IMG/VR virus record: IMGVR_UViG_3300022752_002834
Span: 54,292-118,291 of that record
From: a virus
Strand: one strand, 5' to 3'
DNA length: 64,000 nucleotides
Shown: positions 35,183 to 43,890 of the stretch, piece by piece
How positions within the stretch are numbered: position 1 is the stretch's first letter
How the letters are laid out: every line of letters begins with the position of its first letter
The notes under the pieces: generated by a model
Database searches by the model: none
What the model was told of the DNA's origin: nothing
What the model saw: the letters and a program-made list of their open reading frames with translations, nothing else
Translations under genes and position numbers: made by a program

Positions 35183-35500
35183 TTATACCTCCAGTGCTGA
35201 ACGAATTCTACCTCTAACTACCTGTGTGTCACCATGATTATAAGTACCAAGAGTAGCACTATAAACATTTCTAGCAAACTTTCTTGAAATACCTAGCAAA
35301 CGAGCAGCGTATTCTGTTTCATCTCTTGTATTATCAAAAAGACCAAAGCCACTCTTGTGTGCTAGTGCTGTGATTGGATTAAGTGTAAATCCACGATTCC
35401 AGCCACTTTGAATCTTTGCTACAACTCTATTGCCATCTACATCCCAATGGTATGCATTAGCAACATTTTCTAATCTATCAAAAAATTCTGAACGATCCAT
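35183..35500 (-). CDS. Hypothetical protein upstream of ssb
   Basis: 105 residues, good AGGAGG site. Segments YHWDVDGNRVVAKIQSGWNR and ARLLGISRKFARNVYSATLG. Four bases from ssb, so co-expressed with it. No family recognised. Confidence 0.75.
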   Translation of the reverse strand: MDRSEFFDRLENVANAYHWDVDGNRVVAKIQSGWNRGFTLNPITALAHKSGFGLFDNTRDETEYAARLLGISRKFARNVYSATLGTYNHGDTQVVRGRIRSALEV

Positions 35501-35501
35501 A

Positions 35502-35687
35502 TCAATCCTCCTTACTTTGCTTTAGTAAATCTTGAGAACACTTTTCAATATTCTCTACACCGCTATGAAGATAAGCGTTTAGCTTATCAATTTCTTCGCC
35601 AATATTTTTCTGTTGATTCTTTAGCTCTTCTACTCTTAATGCAACATTCTGTAGATGAGCCTTAGCCATATCCAAAATCATATTCAT
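35502..35687 (-). CDS. Small coiled-coil protein
   Basis: 61 residues, continuous amphipathic helix (VALRVEELKNQQKNIGEEID). AAGGAG site. Begins directly upstream of 35183..35500. Function unknown. Confidence 0.7.
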   Translation of the reverse strand: MNMILDMAKAHLQNVALRVEELKNQQKNIGEEIDKLNAYLHSGVENIEKCSQDLLKQSKED

Positions 35688-35736
35688 GTTATTCTGTCTC
35701 CTTAAAATATTATATGGGCCTATAGGTTAAAAAACA

Positions 35737-35940
35737 CTATCTACTTTCATAGGTAACATAGTCCAATACCTTATCATGTGACCATCCCTCGTTGTAATTA
35801 CCTTCTGTAGATAATTCTGCTAATTCTGTGTAGTTTTTCTGTAATGTAAATATAAGATTTGATAAGAAATCAATTTTATTATTCTTGATACATTCATCTA
35901 CTAAATTTTTGATTTCGGATAATTTAATGTTTTTAGTCAT
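35737..35940 (-). CDS. Small hypothetical protein
   Basis: 67 residues, helical, overlapping the end of the dCMP deaminase gene by eight bases. No motif recognised. Confidence 0.65.
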   Translation of the reverse strand: MTKNIKLSEIKNLVDECIKNNKIDFLSNLIFTLQKNYTELAELSTEGNYNEGWSHDKVLDYVTYESR

Positions 35941-36355
35941 ATAATGTTACTTCCACATTAGCTTCTTTGAACAACGTCTTTGATAATTCAAATTCATCTT
36001 TCCATCTTTCTGGCATATTATTATATGATACAACTCGCCTAATTCCAGTTTGGATTATGACGCTTGAGCAACGTGGACATGGCATAAATGGGTATGTATA
36101 AAGTGTACATGATTTTAATGATCTATTTGCAAATAAAATAGCATTCATTTCACCGTGTACTATTATCTTATACTTGGTTTCTCTTTCTTGCAATCTGCTA
36201 TCATCAATAATGTCTTGAGGGAATCCATTATAACCAACAGATATTATTCTGTTGTTTTCATCAGTTATTACTGCACCAACTTTAGTTGATGGGTCTTTAG
36301 ACCAGCTAGAAATAAATTCTGCTAGATCTAAAAATCTGTAATCCCATTTGTTCAT
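35933..36355 (-). CDS. dCMP deaminase
   Basis: 140 residues. Zinc and catalytic motifs IVHGEMNAILFA (H-G-E) and MPCPRCSSVIIQTG (PCxxC), with STKVGAVITDENNRI. Converts dCMP to dUMP, the substrate of ThyX. Overlaps the GMP reductase gene by four bases (ATGA). Confidence 0.93.
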   Translation of the reverse strand: MNKWDYRFLDLAEFISSWSKDPSTKVGAVITDENNRIISVGYNGFPQDIIDDSRLQERETKYKIIVHGEMNAILFANRSLKSCTLYTYPFMPCPRCSSVIIQTGIRRVVSYNNMPERWKDEFELSKTLFKEANVEVTLYD

Positions 36356-37467
36356 AATGATCTATCAAAATGAACTCTATTTACTCTAATGAATTCTGCA
36401 CACTTGGGTAAGTCTTTTATGCAAGATGCCCCAACATACGCACACGCACTGCGGATTCCACCAAGTATATCTAGCATAATATTTTCTGCTGATCCCTTGC
36501 ATGGGACTGTAATAACTCTTCCTTCACTAGATCTATAATCTTTTATTCCGCCATACTTTTCTTGTGCCTTGTGCGAACTCATTCCATAAAAAGTCAGAGA
36601 GACTTTACGTTTTTCTGTGTCATATCCCGGTTGTATTGGTTGCCAAAATTGTTTTGATGGGCCAGAAGGTTTTGTAAGATACTCATACTTCCACTCTCCT
36701 TCACATTCTTCTGATCCAGCAAACATTCCACCAAGCATAACAAAGTCTGCGTTAGCCGCAAAAGCCTTTACAACGTCTGCTGGTGTTCTACATCCACCGT
36801 CTGCACAAATCAATCCTCCAATGCCGTTCTTGTTTGTTAAACCATGAGCAGCATGAGAACATTCAGAAATAGCAGACAGTTGTGGATATCCAACTCCAGC
36901 CTTGAGTCTTGTTGTACAAGCAGATCCGGGACCAATGCCAACCTTTACTATATCTACTCCACCGTGAAGTATAAGCTCTTGTACCATTTCTGGTGTACAG
37001 ATATTACCCGCCATAATGATTGGTCGATTACCAAAGATATCCCTAACTTTCCTACAAAAGTTTACAAAATCATCCGTATAGCCATTAGCAACATCTATAC
37101 AAATATTGGGTACATCATTCACTGTTTCTGAAAACTGTGCAAGCTTTAATAGATCTTCATCTTTTATGCCGATGCTATACCAATAGTTGTTTAGATCTGA
37201 TAGTCTTTCTTGGTGATCTTCATTTGTATAATGCTTGTGAAGACATACTACGTTATTGAATTTGGTGCATAGCGAATCTGCCATGTCAAATGTTCCAGTT
37301 GTGTCCATGTTTGCAATCATTATTGGAACACCGCTCCAACTTTGAGAAGAGTGGTAGAAATTAAATTTTCTTTCTACTGATACACTGACCCTTGATGCCG
37401 CCCGCGATCTCTGTGGAACGAGTAATACATCATCAAAGTCCAATTTGGTATCATTAATAATTTTCAT
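36352..37467 (-). CDS. guaC: GMP reductase / IMP dehydrogenase-family enzyme
   Basis: 371 residues. LDFDDVLLVPQRSRAASR at the N terminus, IANMDTTGTF, then VDIVKVGIGPGSACTTR with the catalytic-type Cys, GLICADGGCRTPADVVKAFA and ADFVMLGGMFAGSEE. There is no CBS domain and the pattern GSACTTR with MDTTGTF favours GMP reductase (GMP to IMP). Unusual in a phage; it would pull guanine nucleotides towards adenine pools, fitting an AT-rich genome. AAAGGAAA site. Confidence 0.88.
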   Translation of the reverse strand: MKIINDTKLDFDDVLLVPQRSRAASRVSVSVERKFNFYHSSQSWSGVPIMIANMDTTGTFDMADSLCTKFNNVVCLHKHYTNEDHQERLSDLNNYWYSIGIKDEDLLKLAQFSETVNDVPNICIDVANGYTDDFVNFCRKVRDIFGNRPIIMAGNICTPEMVQELILHGGVDIVKVGIGPGSACTTRLKAGVGYPQLSAISECSHAAHGLTNKNGIGGLICADGGCRTPADVVKAFAANADFVMLGGMFAGSEECEGEWKYEYLTKPSGPSKQFWQPIQPGYDTEKRKVSLTFYGMSSHKAQEKYGGIKDYRSSEGRVITVPCKGSAENIMLDILGGIRSACAYVGASCIKDLPKCAEFIRVNRVHFDRSL

Positions 37468-37496
37468 GACTTTCCTTTGGTGTTACATAATACAAA

Positions 37497-37577
37497 TGGT
37501 GTGTGAAGGATTCGAACCTCCGAAGTATACACATCTGATTTACAGTCAGACCCCTTTGACCGCTCGGGAAACACACC
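37497..37577 (-). tRNA. tRNA-Tyr (GUA)
   Basis: 81 bases on the minus strand. Acceptor GGTGTGT/ACACACC, discriminator A, anticodon stem TCTGA/TCAGA with loop CTGTAAA (anticodon GTA), a long variable arm as in bacterial tRNA-Tyr, and T arm GGAGG-TTCGAAT-CCTTC. CCA is not encoded. Confidence 0.93.
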
Positions 37578-37614
37578 GAAAATATAACGGAGCAAGTTTC
37601 CCCACTCCGTTATA
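37578..37614 (-). terminator. Terminator after rIIB
   Basis: Minus strand perfect 10-base-pair stem TATAACGGAG/CTCCGTTATA, loop of 12, then TTTTC. Separates rIIB from tRNA-Tyr, whose 5' end follows directly. Confidence 0.88.
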
Positions 37615-37629
37615 CTCACTTTCAGTAAA

Positions 37630-38511
37630 TCAGACACTAACAACTTCACGATTAAGACGCTTTGCCAAAACTTGATTGATCTTCTCAATCTTGGCTGTTA
37701 CTTCAACAATCCACTCACGATTACGCTGCTTGCGTTGAACATATTCAACATCATCACTTGTCATATGCACAACCTTATCAAAGATACTATCGAATTCAGC
37801 AACAACCTCATAACGGCAACAACGAAGCTTTTGAAACTTATGATCCGTTGGGACGCTAACAACGTCGCGGGGATTAACCTTGCAGATCATGAGGCGATTA
37901 CCACCACCCTTGTCATCATCATCAAGATCAATACCACCATAACTCTTAGCATAATCAATCGCACCAACATGAAGACCGTGACCGCAGCCATTATCACGAT
38001 TGTTATCTACCTTATTACGTGCGACCTGACAGGTCGATCCGATGCTATTATCAAAAGTGCCAGAGTAAATATCCTTATAATCTTCGCGAACAGCCTTGTA
38101 CGCAAGGAAGCACCCATCATAAGTAATGGGCATATTCTTGTTCTCCATAAAATCGAACAATTCAACAACGGCATGATCAGAAGGATTCTGACTAAGATTG
38201 TCAAGGAAGTTAAGCATTGGCTCAAAAGGAAAGCCCTGCTTAACCATATCAAGAATAGTGCTTGTAAACATATTCGGCATCTTGATACCATCCCAACTCA
38301 AAGAACCATCTGTGCAATTAACATAACCCTCACAGTAGGCATTAACGTGAGAAACAATATCGTAAGCTGCTTCAAAATGCTCAACATTGTTACTCTTAAG
38401 ATGATTGATCAACTTATTGTAGTTAGGGTGCGACTTGCCGAAGCAATAGGTCTGACCGCTAACAATCGCAGTAACCGTACCATCATTTGCAATAATATAC
38501 TTTGTAGACAT
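37630..38511 (-). CDS. rIIB: rIIB-like protein
   Basis: 293 residues. The T4 rIIB-type layout is clear: HPNYNKLINHLKSNNVEHFE at the N terminus, LSQNPSDHAVVELFDFMENK, MPITYDGCFLAYKAVREDYK, DNGCGHGLHVGAIDYAKSY, and MICKVNPRDVVSVPTDHKFQ. Pairs with rIIA upstream (19-base gap, AGGAG site). In T4 these proteins prevent exclusion by a resident prophage. C-ending codons are more frequent than in neighbouring genes. Confidence 0.9.
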   Translation of the reverse strand: MSTKYIIANDGTVTAIVSGQTYCFGKSHPNYNKLINHLKSNNVEHFEAAYDIVSHVNAYCEGYVNCTDGSLSWDGIKMPNMFTSTILDMVKQGFPFEPMLNFLDNLSQNPSDHAVVELFDFMENKNMPITYDGCFLAYKAVREDYKDIYSGTFDNSIGSTCQVARNKVDNNRDNGCGHGLHVGAIDYAKSYGGIDLDDDDKGGGNRLMICKVNPRDVVSVPTDHKFQKLRCCRYEVVAEFDSIFDKVVHMTSDDVEYVQRKQRNREWIVEVTAKIEKINQVLAKRLNREVVSV

Positions 38512-38530
38512 AATATTTCTCCTAGTTAAT

Positions 38531-40687
38531 TCAGATACGACTCAGAACATTAGACATATTTTCGGCAGACTCAATCGTGTCGATATAGTCAACCACAATC
38601 TTAACATCATTTTGACTAACACCACCATAGTATCCCATATTAGCAATTACCTTAAGCATAGGATACTTCTGTACAGCATCATCAAATCTCTTAGAAAACT
38701 TTGTGTTATCAATCTTTGCTGAAGACAAATCAACGCTATCACAATTCGGGATGATAGTGCTAATAGCACGAACAAGTTCCATTTCATAACGCATAGAAGT
38801 GATACGCTTCTCATACTCATTATACTCAGCGACAACCTTCTTTGCTTCATTGTCTGTTTTTGTGGCACTAAAAATGTTTGCAAACTTTTCATTTTTATGA
38901 GCCGACAAGCCGCAGCGAACGTTGCAGTCGATAATATCTTGCTTATGATCTGCAACAGCCTTGTTGAAAACTGTACGTACTACATCAACAGCATCACTCC
39001 AGTTCGAACGCTCTGCCAGTTTGCGATTCTTAATCACAGAAGGCTTAACGGCATAGAACATCATACCATCAACATCGTCTGGATAATGCTTATGCATATA
39101 ATTCAGAGCATTGGAGATATAATTCATATCGATATCCTTATATCCAAGAGTGATATTACCCTTCGATTCAGTGAAATAATAAGCATTCTCGTATTTTACG
39201 CTCATATTGCACTCTTCAAATCGACCGGTTTCTTCATTAAAGACTTGGATATGAACAGGCGGAAGACCATCACTAGAACCAGAATTAGTTCTATCGCAGG
39301 TGATCTTGGGCAAACTAGAAGTCAGCACAATATCATCCTTAGTCGCTCCACCAAGTATATCGTACAAACCGTTGTTGTCAACAGTCTCACCGTCCTTAAG
39401 TTTGTACACATAGCACTTTTGTTCATCACCATATGATTTTTGATTTTCACGCATGAATTGCTTGATACGGCTCAGACCGCCGCGATTCAAATCGTCAACA
39501 AACACCTTCATATCGCCAGTAAAGTTGACGAACTCAACATCTTTAGAGCTATTGATCTTCTTACGATAAGAAGACTTACTGAGGAATGTGAGTGAAAGCT
39601 TGTCCTTAACATTGATGCTCTCATTAATAATATTGTCGAAAAGCTTCTGGCCGTTCCAAGTAATAGACTTCTGAAGCGATTCAATAGCATTCTTGATAGA
39701 AGAACACTGATCGCTAATCTGAACATACTTGATACGAGCCTTATAAAGCGAAGGCTGGCTCTTAATCTGATCCTCAATCTTAGATGCAATTTCAGAAGTA
39801 ATACGATTAACGATGCTCTTGATATTGATCTTGGTATCCTTACTGTAGGATAGAGATTCACGACTAGGAGTAATATCGACATCGCCAATATTCACGAAGA
39901 TACGCAGACCGTCAGAATACTGGATGAATCGTGCTTCTTTGTTATCGCCGTCGCCCATGATTTGGAAATGATCAACGGGGTAAGCAATTTGACCCATGAT
40001 AATCAAGTTGTTATCAGCGTTGTCATCAAAATACCAACCATCACCAGCAAGAACCTTATCAATTTTACGGAAGGAGATCTTCTCGCCAATAAAGTTGGGC
40101 TTAACCTTGAAAAATTCGTACACCTTGGATGCTTCAGCATTGAACCTATTTACGTCGTTGGAATTAACTTGAATAGAAACTTTGATACCATTAGGTTCAG
40201 TTGTATCATTCTCATGCATAAGAGAAAACACGGGGCTTCCATCTTCATTCTTGTAGGCATTATAAATACGCTGCTTGCCATCAAGATAAGCCTCTACGGT
40301 AAAACTATCAGCATAAGCAAAGGGAGCCTTACTACCAAGACCAAGGCAACCAACGGCATCGTTGCTATTATTACGAGTACTACGGAAATACGTAGTATAA
40401 AGCTGCATACAGTTTTCATGATCCATGCTAGTGCCGTAGTCACGAATAAAGAAAACAGGATTCAAAGCGGTAGGAAGATGAACGTCGAACGCAACGTCAC
40501 GCTTTCCAGCGTCAACATGAGAATCGTAAGCATTAGTAGAAAGCTCACGAACAACTGCGAGAATCTTGTTAGAATACAGACCGTCAGAAAGAATAAAGAA
40601 AGCCTTGGAAGAAGCTTCGATGCTAAACTTAGACTCTTCGAAGTTACCAGACTTTTCAATGACGTTATTACCAGCGTGAAGTTTCAT
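38531..40687 (-). CDS. rIIA: rIIA-like protein (GHKL ATPase N terminus)
   Basis: 718 residues. N-terminal GHKL ATPase motifs: AVVRELSTNAYDSHVDAGK (N box), FFIRDYGTSMDHENC (G1), VGCLGLGSKAPFAYADSF (G2). The remainder is the large rIIA body. T4 rIIA/rIIB act together at the membrane against prophage exclusion. First gene after the strong promoter 40732..40759, with TAGGAG before its ATG. Codon use richer in C/G third positions than most of the window. Confidence 0.92.
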   Translation of the reverse strand: MKLHAGNNVIEKSGNFEESKFSIEASSKAFFILSDGLYSNKILAVVRELSTNAYDSHVDAGKRDVAFDVHLPTALNPVFFIRDYGTSMDHENCMQLYTTYFRSTRNNSNDAVGCLGLGSKAPFAYADSFTVEAYLDGKQRIYNAYKNEDGSPVFSLMHENDTTEPNGIKVSIQVNSNDVNRFNAEASKVYEFFKVKPNFIGEKISFRKIDKVLAGDGWYFDDNADNNLIIMGQIAYPVDHFQIMGDGDNKEARFIQYSDGLRIFVNIGDVDITPSRESLSYSKDTKINIKSIVNRITSEIASKIEDQIKSQPSLYKARIKYVQISDQCSSIKNAIESLQKSITWNGQKLFDNIINESINVKDKLSLTFLSKSSYRKKINSSKDVEFVNFTGDMKVFVDDLNRGGLSRIKQFMRENQKSYGDEQKCYVYKLKDGETVDNNGLYDILGGATKDDIVLTSSLPKITCDRTNSGSSDGLPPVHIQVFNEETGRFEECNMSVKYENAYYFTESKGNITLGYKDIDMNYISNALNYMHKHYPDDVDGMMFYAVKPSVIKNRKLAERSNWSDAVDVVRTVFNKAVADHKQDIIDCNVRCGLSAHKNEKFANIFSATKTDNEAKKVVAEYNEYEKRITSMRYEMELVRAISTIIPNCDSVDLSSAKIDNTKFSKRFDDAVQKYPMLKVIANMGYYGGVSQNDVKIVVDYIDTIESAENMSNVLSRI

Positions 40688-40731
40688 AATGCAAAATCTC
40701 CTACAAGTGCTAAATTACTGAACGTGCTTCA

Positions 40732-40759
40732 AGTATACCAGATGTATCGGCACTGTCAA
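40732..40759 (-). promoter_or_regulatory. Strong promoter of rIIA/rIIB
   Basis: Minus strand TTGACA, 16 bases, TATACT. The spacer begins GTGCCGATAC, the same sequence as in the promoter at 61082..61110. Confidence 0.87.
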
Positions 40760-41073
40760 GCGGTGTGCTTGAATTTTTTTTCTTCGATGCAAAAAACTAT
40801 TGGCGACAAAGAAAAATCTACCAGATTTCCATCTGCGTAATCATTCCATTCATCAAGAAAACTTTTAACCAAATTTATATCTTCTGTGCAATATCTATAG
40901 GATGTATAGTCATTTATTTCGTCGTTCCATACAATTATAGAATCATATCCAACTTCTACATTCCTTGGGTCATCTTTTAAGACTCTTGCAGAGCATAACT
41001 GTATGGGTGAAATATTGTTGCTTTTCATAGAGCGAACTATATCGCCTTCAAACATTTCTACTTTGATTTTCAT
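40756..41073 (-). CDS. Hypothetical protein
   Basis: 105 residues; ATG overlaps the thyX stop by four bases. Its last codons run into the -35 box of the rIIA promoter. No motif recognised. Confidence 0.7.
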   Translation of the reverse strand: MKIKVEMFEGDIVRSMKSNNISPIQLCSARVLKDDPRNVEVGYDSIIVWNDEINDYTSYRYCTEDINLVKSFLDEWNDYADGNLVDFSLSPIVFCIEEKKFKHTA

Positions 41074-41705
41074 TTCCAGCCTAAAGCCTCCGAAACTATG
41101 GGGAATTGCTGAACAAAAATATCCTTGATTCCATTTGCTATATCCATATGTTCTTTCTGAGTTCCATTAGATGATCTAAGATTTATGTAATGAATCCATG
41201 ATCTAATGCTCCCTGTCATATAAAGTCTGGTTGGTGTTGCTAATGGAAGTACAAATCTTGCACATTCTTTTGCTATTCCATCCTTTAGCATACCTTCGTA
41301 CAATGCGACAGACTTAGAAAAGTGTTCCCTTATCTTACTTCGCCACTTTGCTTTTGTTTCTATCGATACATCATCTACACTATTCTGTCTGTTTTTAGAA
41401 TCTTGACTTCTCAATTCAAATAGCGGTATATCTTCCATCAATAGTGTGGCATCGGCATATCTTTGGCTAAATTCTTGAAATGTAAAACTTCTATGCCTCA
41501 ATATTTGAGCGGCTATACCTCTAGAAGTATTTATTTCTACTGTCATATATCCTTGCTCAAAGATACTCCAGTGTTCGTGCTTGATACAATAAGCGATTAG
41601 CTTTGAGTATTCATCATTGTCTTGATTATTTGGATTACTTACTCTAGCACAATATGCTATTAATTTTTCAGCGTCTGGTGTTGTAGATACTAGTTTAATA
41701 GACAT
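41070..41705 (-). CDS. thyX: Flavin-dependent thymidylate synthase
   Basis: 211 residues. The ThyX motif RHRSFTFQEFSQRY lies at ~70-83; WSIFEQGYMTVEINTSRG before it and ARFVLPLATPTRLYMTGSIR with WIHYINLR after it are family blocks. Makes dTMP from dUMP using FAD and methylenetetrahydrofolate. Own promoter at 41742..41770. Confidence 0.95.
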   Translation of the reverse strand: MSIKLVSTTPDAEKLIAYCARVSNPNNQDNDEYSKLIAYCIKHEHWSIFEQGYMTVEINTSRGIAAQILRHRSFTFQEFSQRYADATLLMEDIPLFELRSQDSKNRQNSVDDVSIETKAKWRSKIREHFSKSVALYEGMLKDGIAKECARFVLPLATPTRLYMTGSIRSWIHYINLRSSNGTQKEHMDIANGIKDIFVQQFPIVSEALGWK

Positions 41706-41741
41706 TTATTCTCCAGTTTCAAATTTGAGTTTCATCAATCT

Positions 41742-41770
41742 ATTGTAGCGTCAAGATGTTTATTTGTCAA
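41742..41770 (-). promoter_or_regulatory. Promoter of thyX
   Basis: Minus strand TTGACA, 17 bases, TACAAT, with the -35 box inside the last codons of the serine protease gene. Confidence 0.75.
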
Positions 41771-42530
41771 TCTTCTTTTTTCTTTTCTCAATTATTTCTT
41801 TTATCCATCCTACATATTTGCTTACTCTAGTATGACCCGCTTCATCACCATACATAGATTTTGGCGCTTTTCCTTCTGCCATAACGCAAGAATTTATACC
41901 AGCTAATTTTCCGTTAATGAAAAGTCCTCCACCGCTGTCTCCGCTGGCTATCATAAATTCTAATTCAGTTCTTCCATCTCGTATTGTTCTACTTGGTGTG
42001 CATATAAGTAGATCTCCAGAAATACTATCTATTGTATTTGATCCGGCCCTCTTTTTACCGTCTGATATTTTTTGACCCTCAAGAAAGGTTCCAGTTAATC
42101 CATATCCAGATATGCAACAAATTTTGCCAACCTCATCTTCTGTTTCATATAGTGGTGGGTAGAAATCCAATTCTAAAGGTTCAACTAGATGGCATAATGC
42201 TATATCAGCAACGCCAAAAGATCCATTAAAATCTTTATGCCATATTATTTCATCTGTTAATATTACTGTGGAATCTTTTACATGAACCCCACAATGTTTT
42301 ACTCCTTTTACAACATGAGCGGCTGTTATTATCCATTCTGGATCAATTACTACAGCAGATGCACAAAATAACTTATTATCTTCAGAAAGACCGCATATAC
42401 TCAAAACATATTCAAACTTATTCCCATACTCAACATACTTATTGTCATTCGTTAGTGGGTCTGTTGTTCCGGCAAATAAAGAAGAAGCTATTAATAAGAA
42501 AGAAAACACTGTTTTAGTTAGACTTATCAT
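41760..42530 (-). CDS. Secreted trypsin-like serine protease
   Basis: 256 residues. Sec-type signal peptide (SLTKTVFSFLLIASSLFAG, cleavage after SLFA) followed by a chymotrypsin-fold domain with the full triad: WIITAAHVVKG (His72), VADIALCHL (Asp109) and ASGDSGGGLF (Ser199). Four or more cysteines suggest disulfides. Rare in phages; it would act in the periplasm or outside. The exported thioredoxin-like protein at 44243..44578 could support disulfide chemistry. Overlaps the HNH gene by 17 bases. Confidence 0.9.
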   Translation of the reverse strand: MISLTKTVFSFLLIASSLFAGTTDPLTNDNKYVEYGNKFEYVLSICGLSEDNKLFCASAVVIDPEWIITAAHVVKGVKHCGVHVKDSTVILTDEIIWHKDFNGSFGVADIALCHLVEPLELDFYPPLYETEDEVGKICCISGYGLTGTFLEGQKISDGKKRAGSNTIDSISGDLLICTPSRTIRDGRTELEFMIASGDSGGGLFINGKLAGINSCVMAEGKAPKSMYGDEAGHTRVSKYVGWIKEIIEKRKKKIDK

Positions 42531-42837
42531 GATATGGCCTCATTTTGATTTTAGATAAATATAGCTCAGAATCTTCCTCAACGTTTGGATTCCAACTTTT
42601 ATAATCCATCAAATGGCCGAACATTAGGTGACAAGTTTTACCGCATAATGTTATTAAATTATTTGGATCAAGTTCTTTAGAGGGGTCTTTATGCACTGGT
42701 ATAATATGATGAACTTCAAGATCTTCTTTTCTGCCACAAGCTTGACAATATGGTTGATATTTTATATGTTCTTTTCGTACATCGCTCCATTTTGGCGATC
42801 TTTTATCAAAAAACAGAGATTTGAAAAGTGCAAACAT
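42514..42837 (-). CDS. Small HNH endonuclease
   Basis: 107 residues. Classic HNH: YCQACGRKEDLEVHHIIPVH, then DPNNLITLCGKTCHLMFGH. Bacterial-type rather than the zinc-paired homing type. Ends inside the start of the protease gene. May be mobile or a packaging-associated HNH. Confidence 0.85.
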   Translation of the reverse strand: MFALFKSLFFDKRSPKWSDVRKEHIKYQPYCQACGRKEDLEVHHIIPVHKDPSKELDPNNLITLCGKTCHLMFGHLMDYKSWNPNVEEDSELYLSKIKMRPYHDKSN

Positions 42838-42876
42838 TATTATCTCATAATATTATGTAACCATTATTATACACTT

Positions 42877-43401
42877 TTATGCATCTAGTTTATTCCTAAA
42901 CACTATAGAATACCTATTGTTTTCTACTGGTAATATAGAATGTCGCCACTGCCAACGAATAGTATCTTTCATTTGTATCAGCATTTTAGGCGCTAATATC
43001 AATTCAAAATGCTCTTTTCCATTAGAAAACTTCATTGTTGCTGATGAATTTAAACTTAGTATAGTGACTATTGGCCCACTAGCGGCTCGATCAATATGTG
43101 GATGAATAAAATCTCCAGTTAAATATTCGTTAATATTGATGGTATCTGGCTTATATTTTACTATATTGTTTTCTACTAATTTTGAGCAAATTATATCTAT
43201 ATTTGGTGGAATTAAGTTGCTAATATGATTATTTTCACACATTGATTTATCACCATACCTTAGAACTTTATTTCTATGAATATATCTGGATGAATAATGC
43301 GTGGATAATTCTAATAAAATCTCTTGCATAATAATATTATGATCTTCGTCAGAAATAAAGTCATAATATGTATTTAGCCCTATATTTGTGTAATTTATCA
43401 T
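42877..43401 (-). CDS. AlkB-like 2-oxoglutarate/Fe(II) oxygenase
   Basis: 174 residues. ININEYLTGDFIHPHIDR gives the H-x-D iron ligands (His102, Asp104), WRHSILPV the distal His (~154), and NNRYSIVFR the Arg that binds 2-oxoglutarate. AlkB enzymes remove alkyl groups from nucleic acids; some phage homologues have other roles. No ribosome binding site is obvious. Confidence 0.82.
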   Translation of the reverse strand: MINYTNIGLNTYYDFISDEDHNIIMQEILLELSTHYSSRYIHRNKVLRYGDKSMCENNHISNLIPPNIDIICSKLVENNIVKYKPDTININEYLTGDFIHPHIDRAASGPIVTILSLNSSATMKFSNGKEHFELILAPKMLIQMKDTIRWQWRHSILPVENNRYSIVFRNKLDA

Positions 43402-43467
43402 AATTTTTTAGTTTAGTGTATATCTAGATAGTGGCATATTTTCACAGGTTTATATGGAGATCAAATT

Positions 43468-43818
43468 ATGGCCTATTATTCTGATCCAGCAAATCTTTTC
43501 CCCGGTTATACTACGAATGAAGGGGCTGACGCTTGTTTTCCAACCGAGTATTTACCAACATGCTCTGGTGATTCTAACAATTTAAATGATATTAAAGAGA
43601 TTCTTTTTTCCTTACTATCTGTGATTGATAATGATTATGCTAGTTTGCCAGCATATTCAAGTGGCGTTGGTGTTTCGACTAAAGCTAAAAATTTTAGTAT
43701 TAATTCACAGTTAACTGCTACCGGCGGGGAAACAACTCAAAAAACATTTACCGTATCATTCATTACTAATTCACCCATTACAGATGTGGTGGATGAACCA
43801 GAATACAATCCCGACTGA
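43468..43818 (+). CDS. Plus-strand hypothetical protein
   Basis: 116 residues, one of only two convincing plus-strand genes. Good GGAG eight bases before the ATG, and a terminator 35 bases after the stop. Ser/Thr/Asn-rich, no long helices (YSSGVGVSTKAKNFSINSQL), possibly virion-associated. Family not recognised. Confidence 0.75.
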   Translation: MAYYSDPANLFPGYTTNEGADACFPTEYLPTCSGDSNNLNDIKEILFSLLSVIDNDYASLPAYSSGVGVSTKAKNFSINSQLTATGGETTQKTFTVSFITNSPITDVVDEPEYNPD

Positions 43819-43852
43819 TATTAATCAATAAATAGTTAGTTATGATATTGAA

Positions 43853-43879
43853 CCCCCAATATAATGTTGGGGGTTTTTT
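43853..43879 (+). terminator. Terminator of the plus-strand gene
   Basis: Stem CCCCC/GGGGG with an 11-base loop followed by TTTTTT on the plus strand. It also lies just beyond the 3' end of the minus-strand tmRNA and may act in both directions. Confidence 0.85.
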
Positions 43880-43890
43880 ATTATACATAG

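Noticed and set aside
37672-38529. Long plus-strand open frame opposite rIIB
   Set aside because: Same cause as above; rIIB is clear on the other strand.
39962-40840. Long plus-strand open frame opposite rIIA
   Set aside because: Shadow of rIIA; low-complexity product with no recognisable motif.
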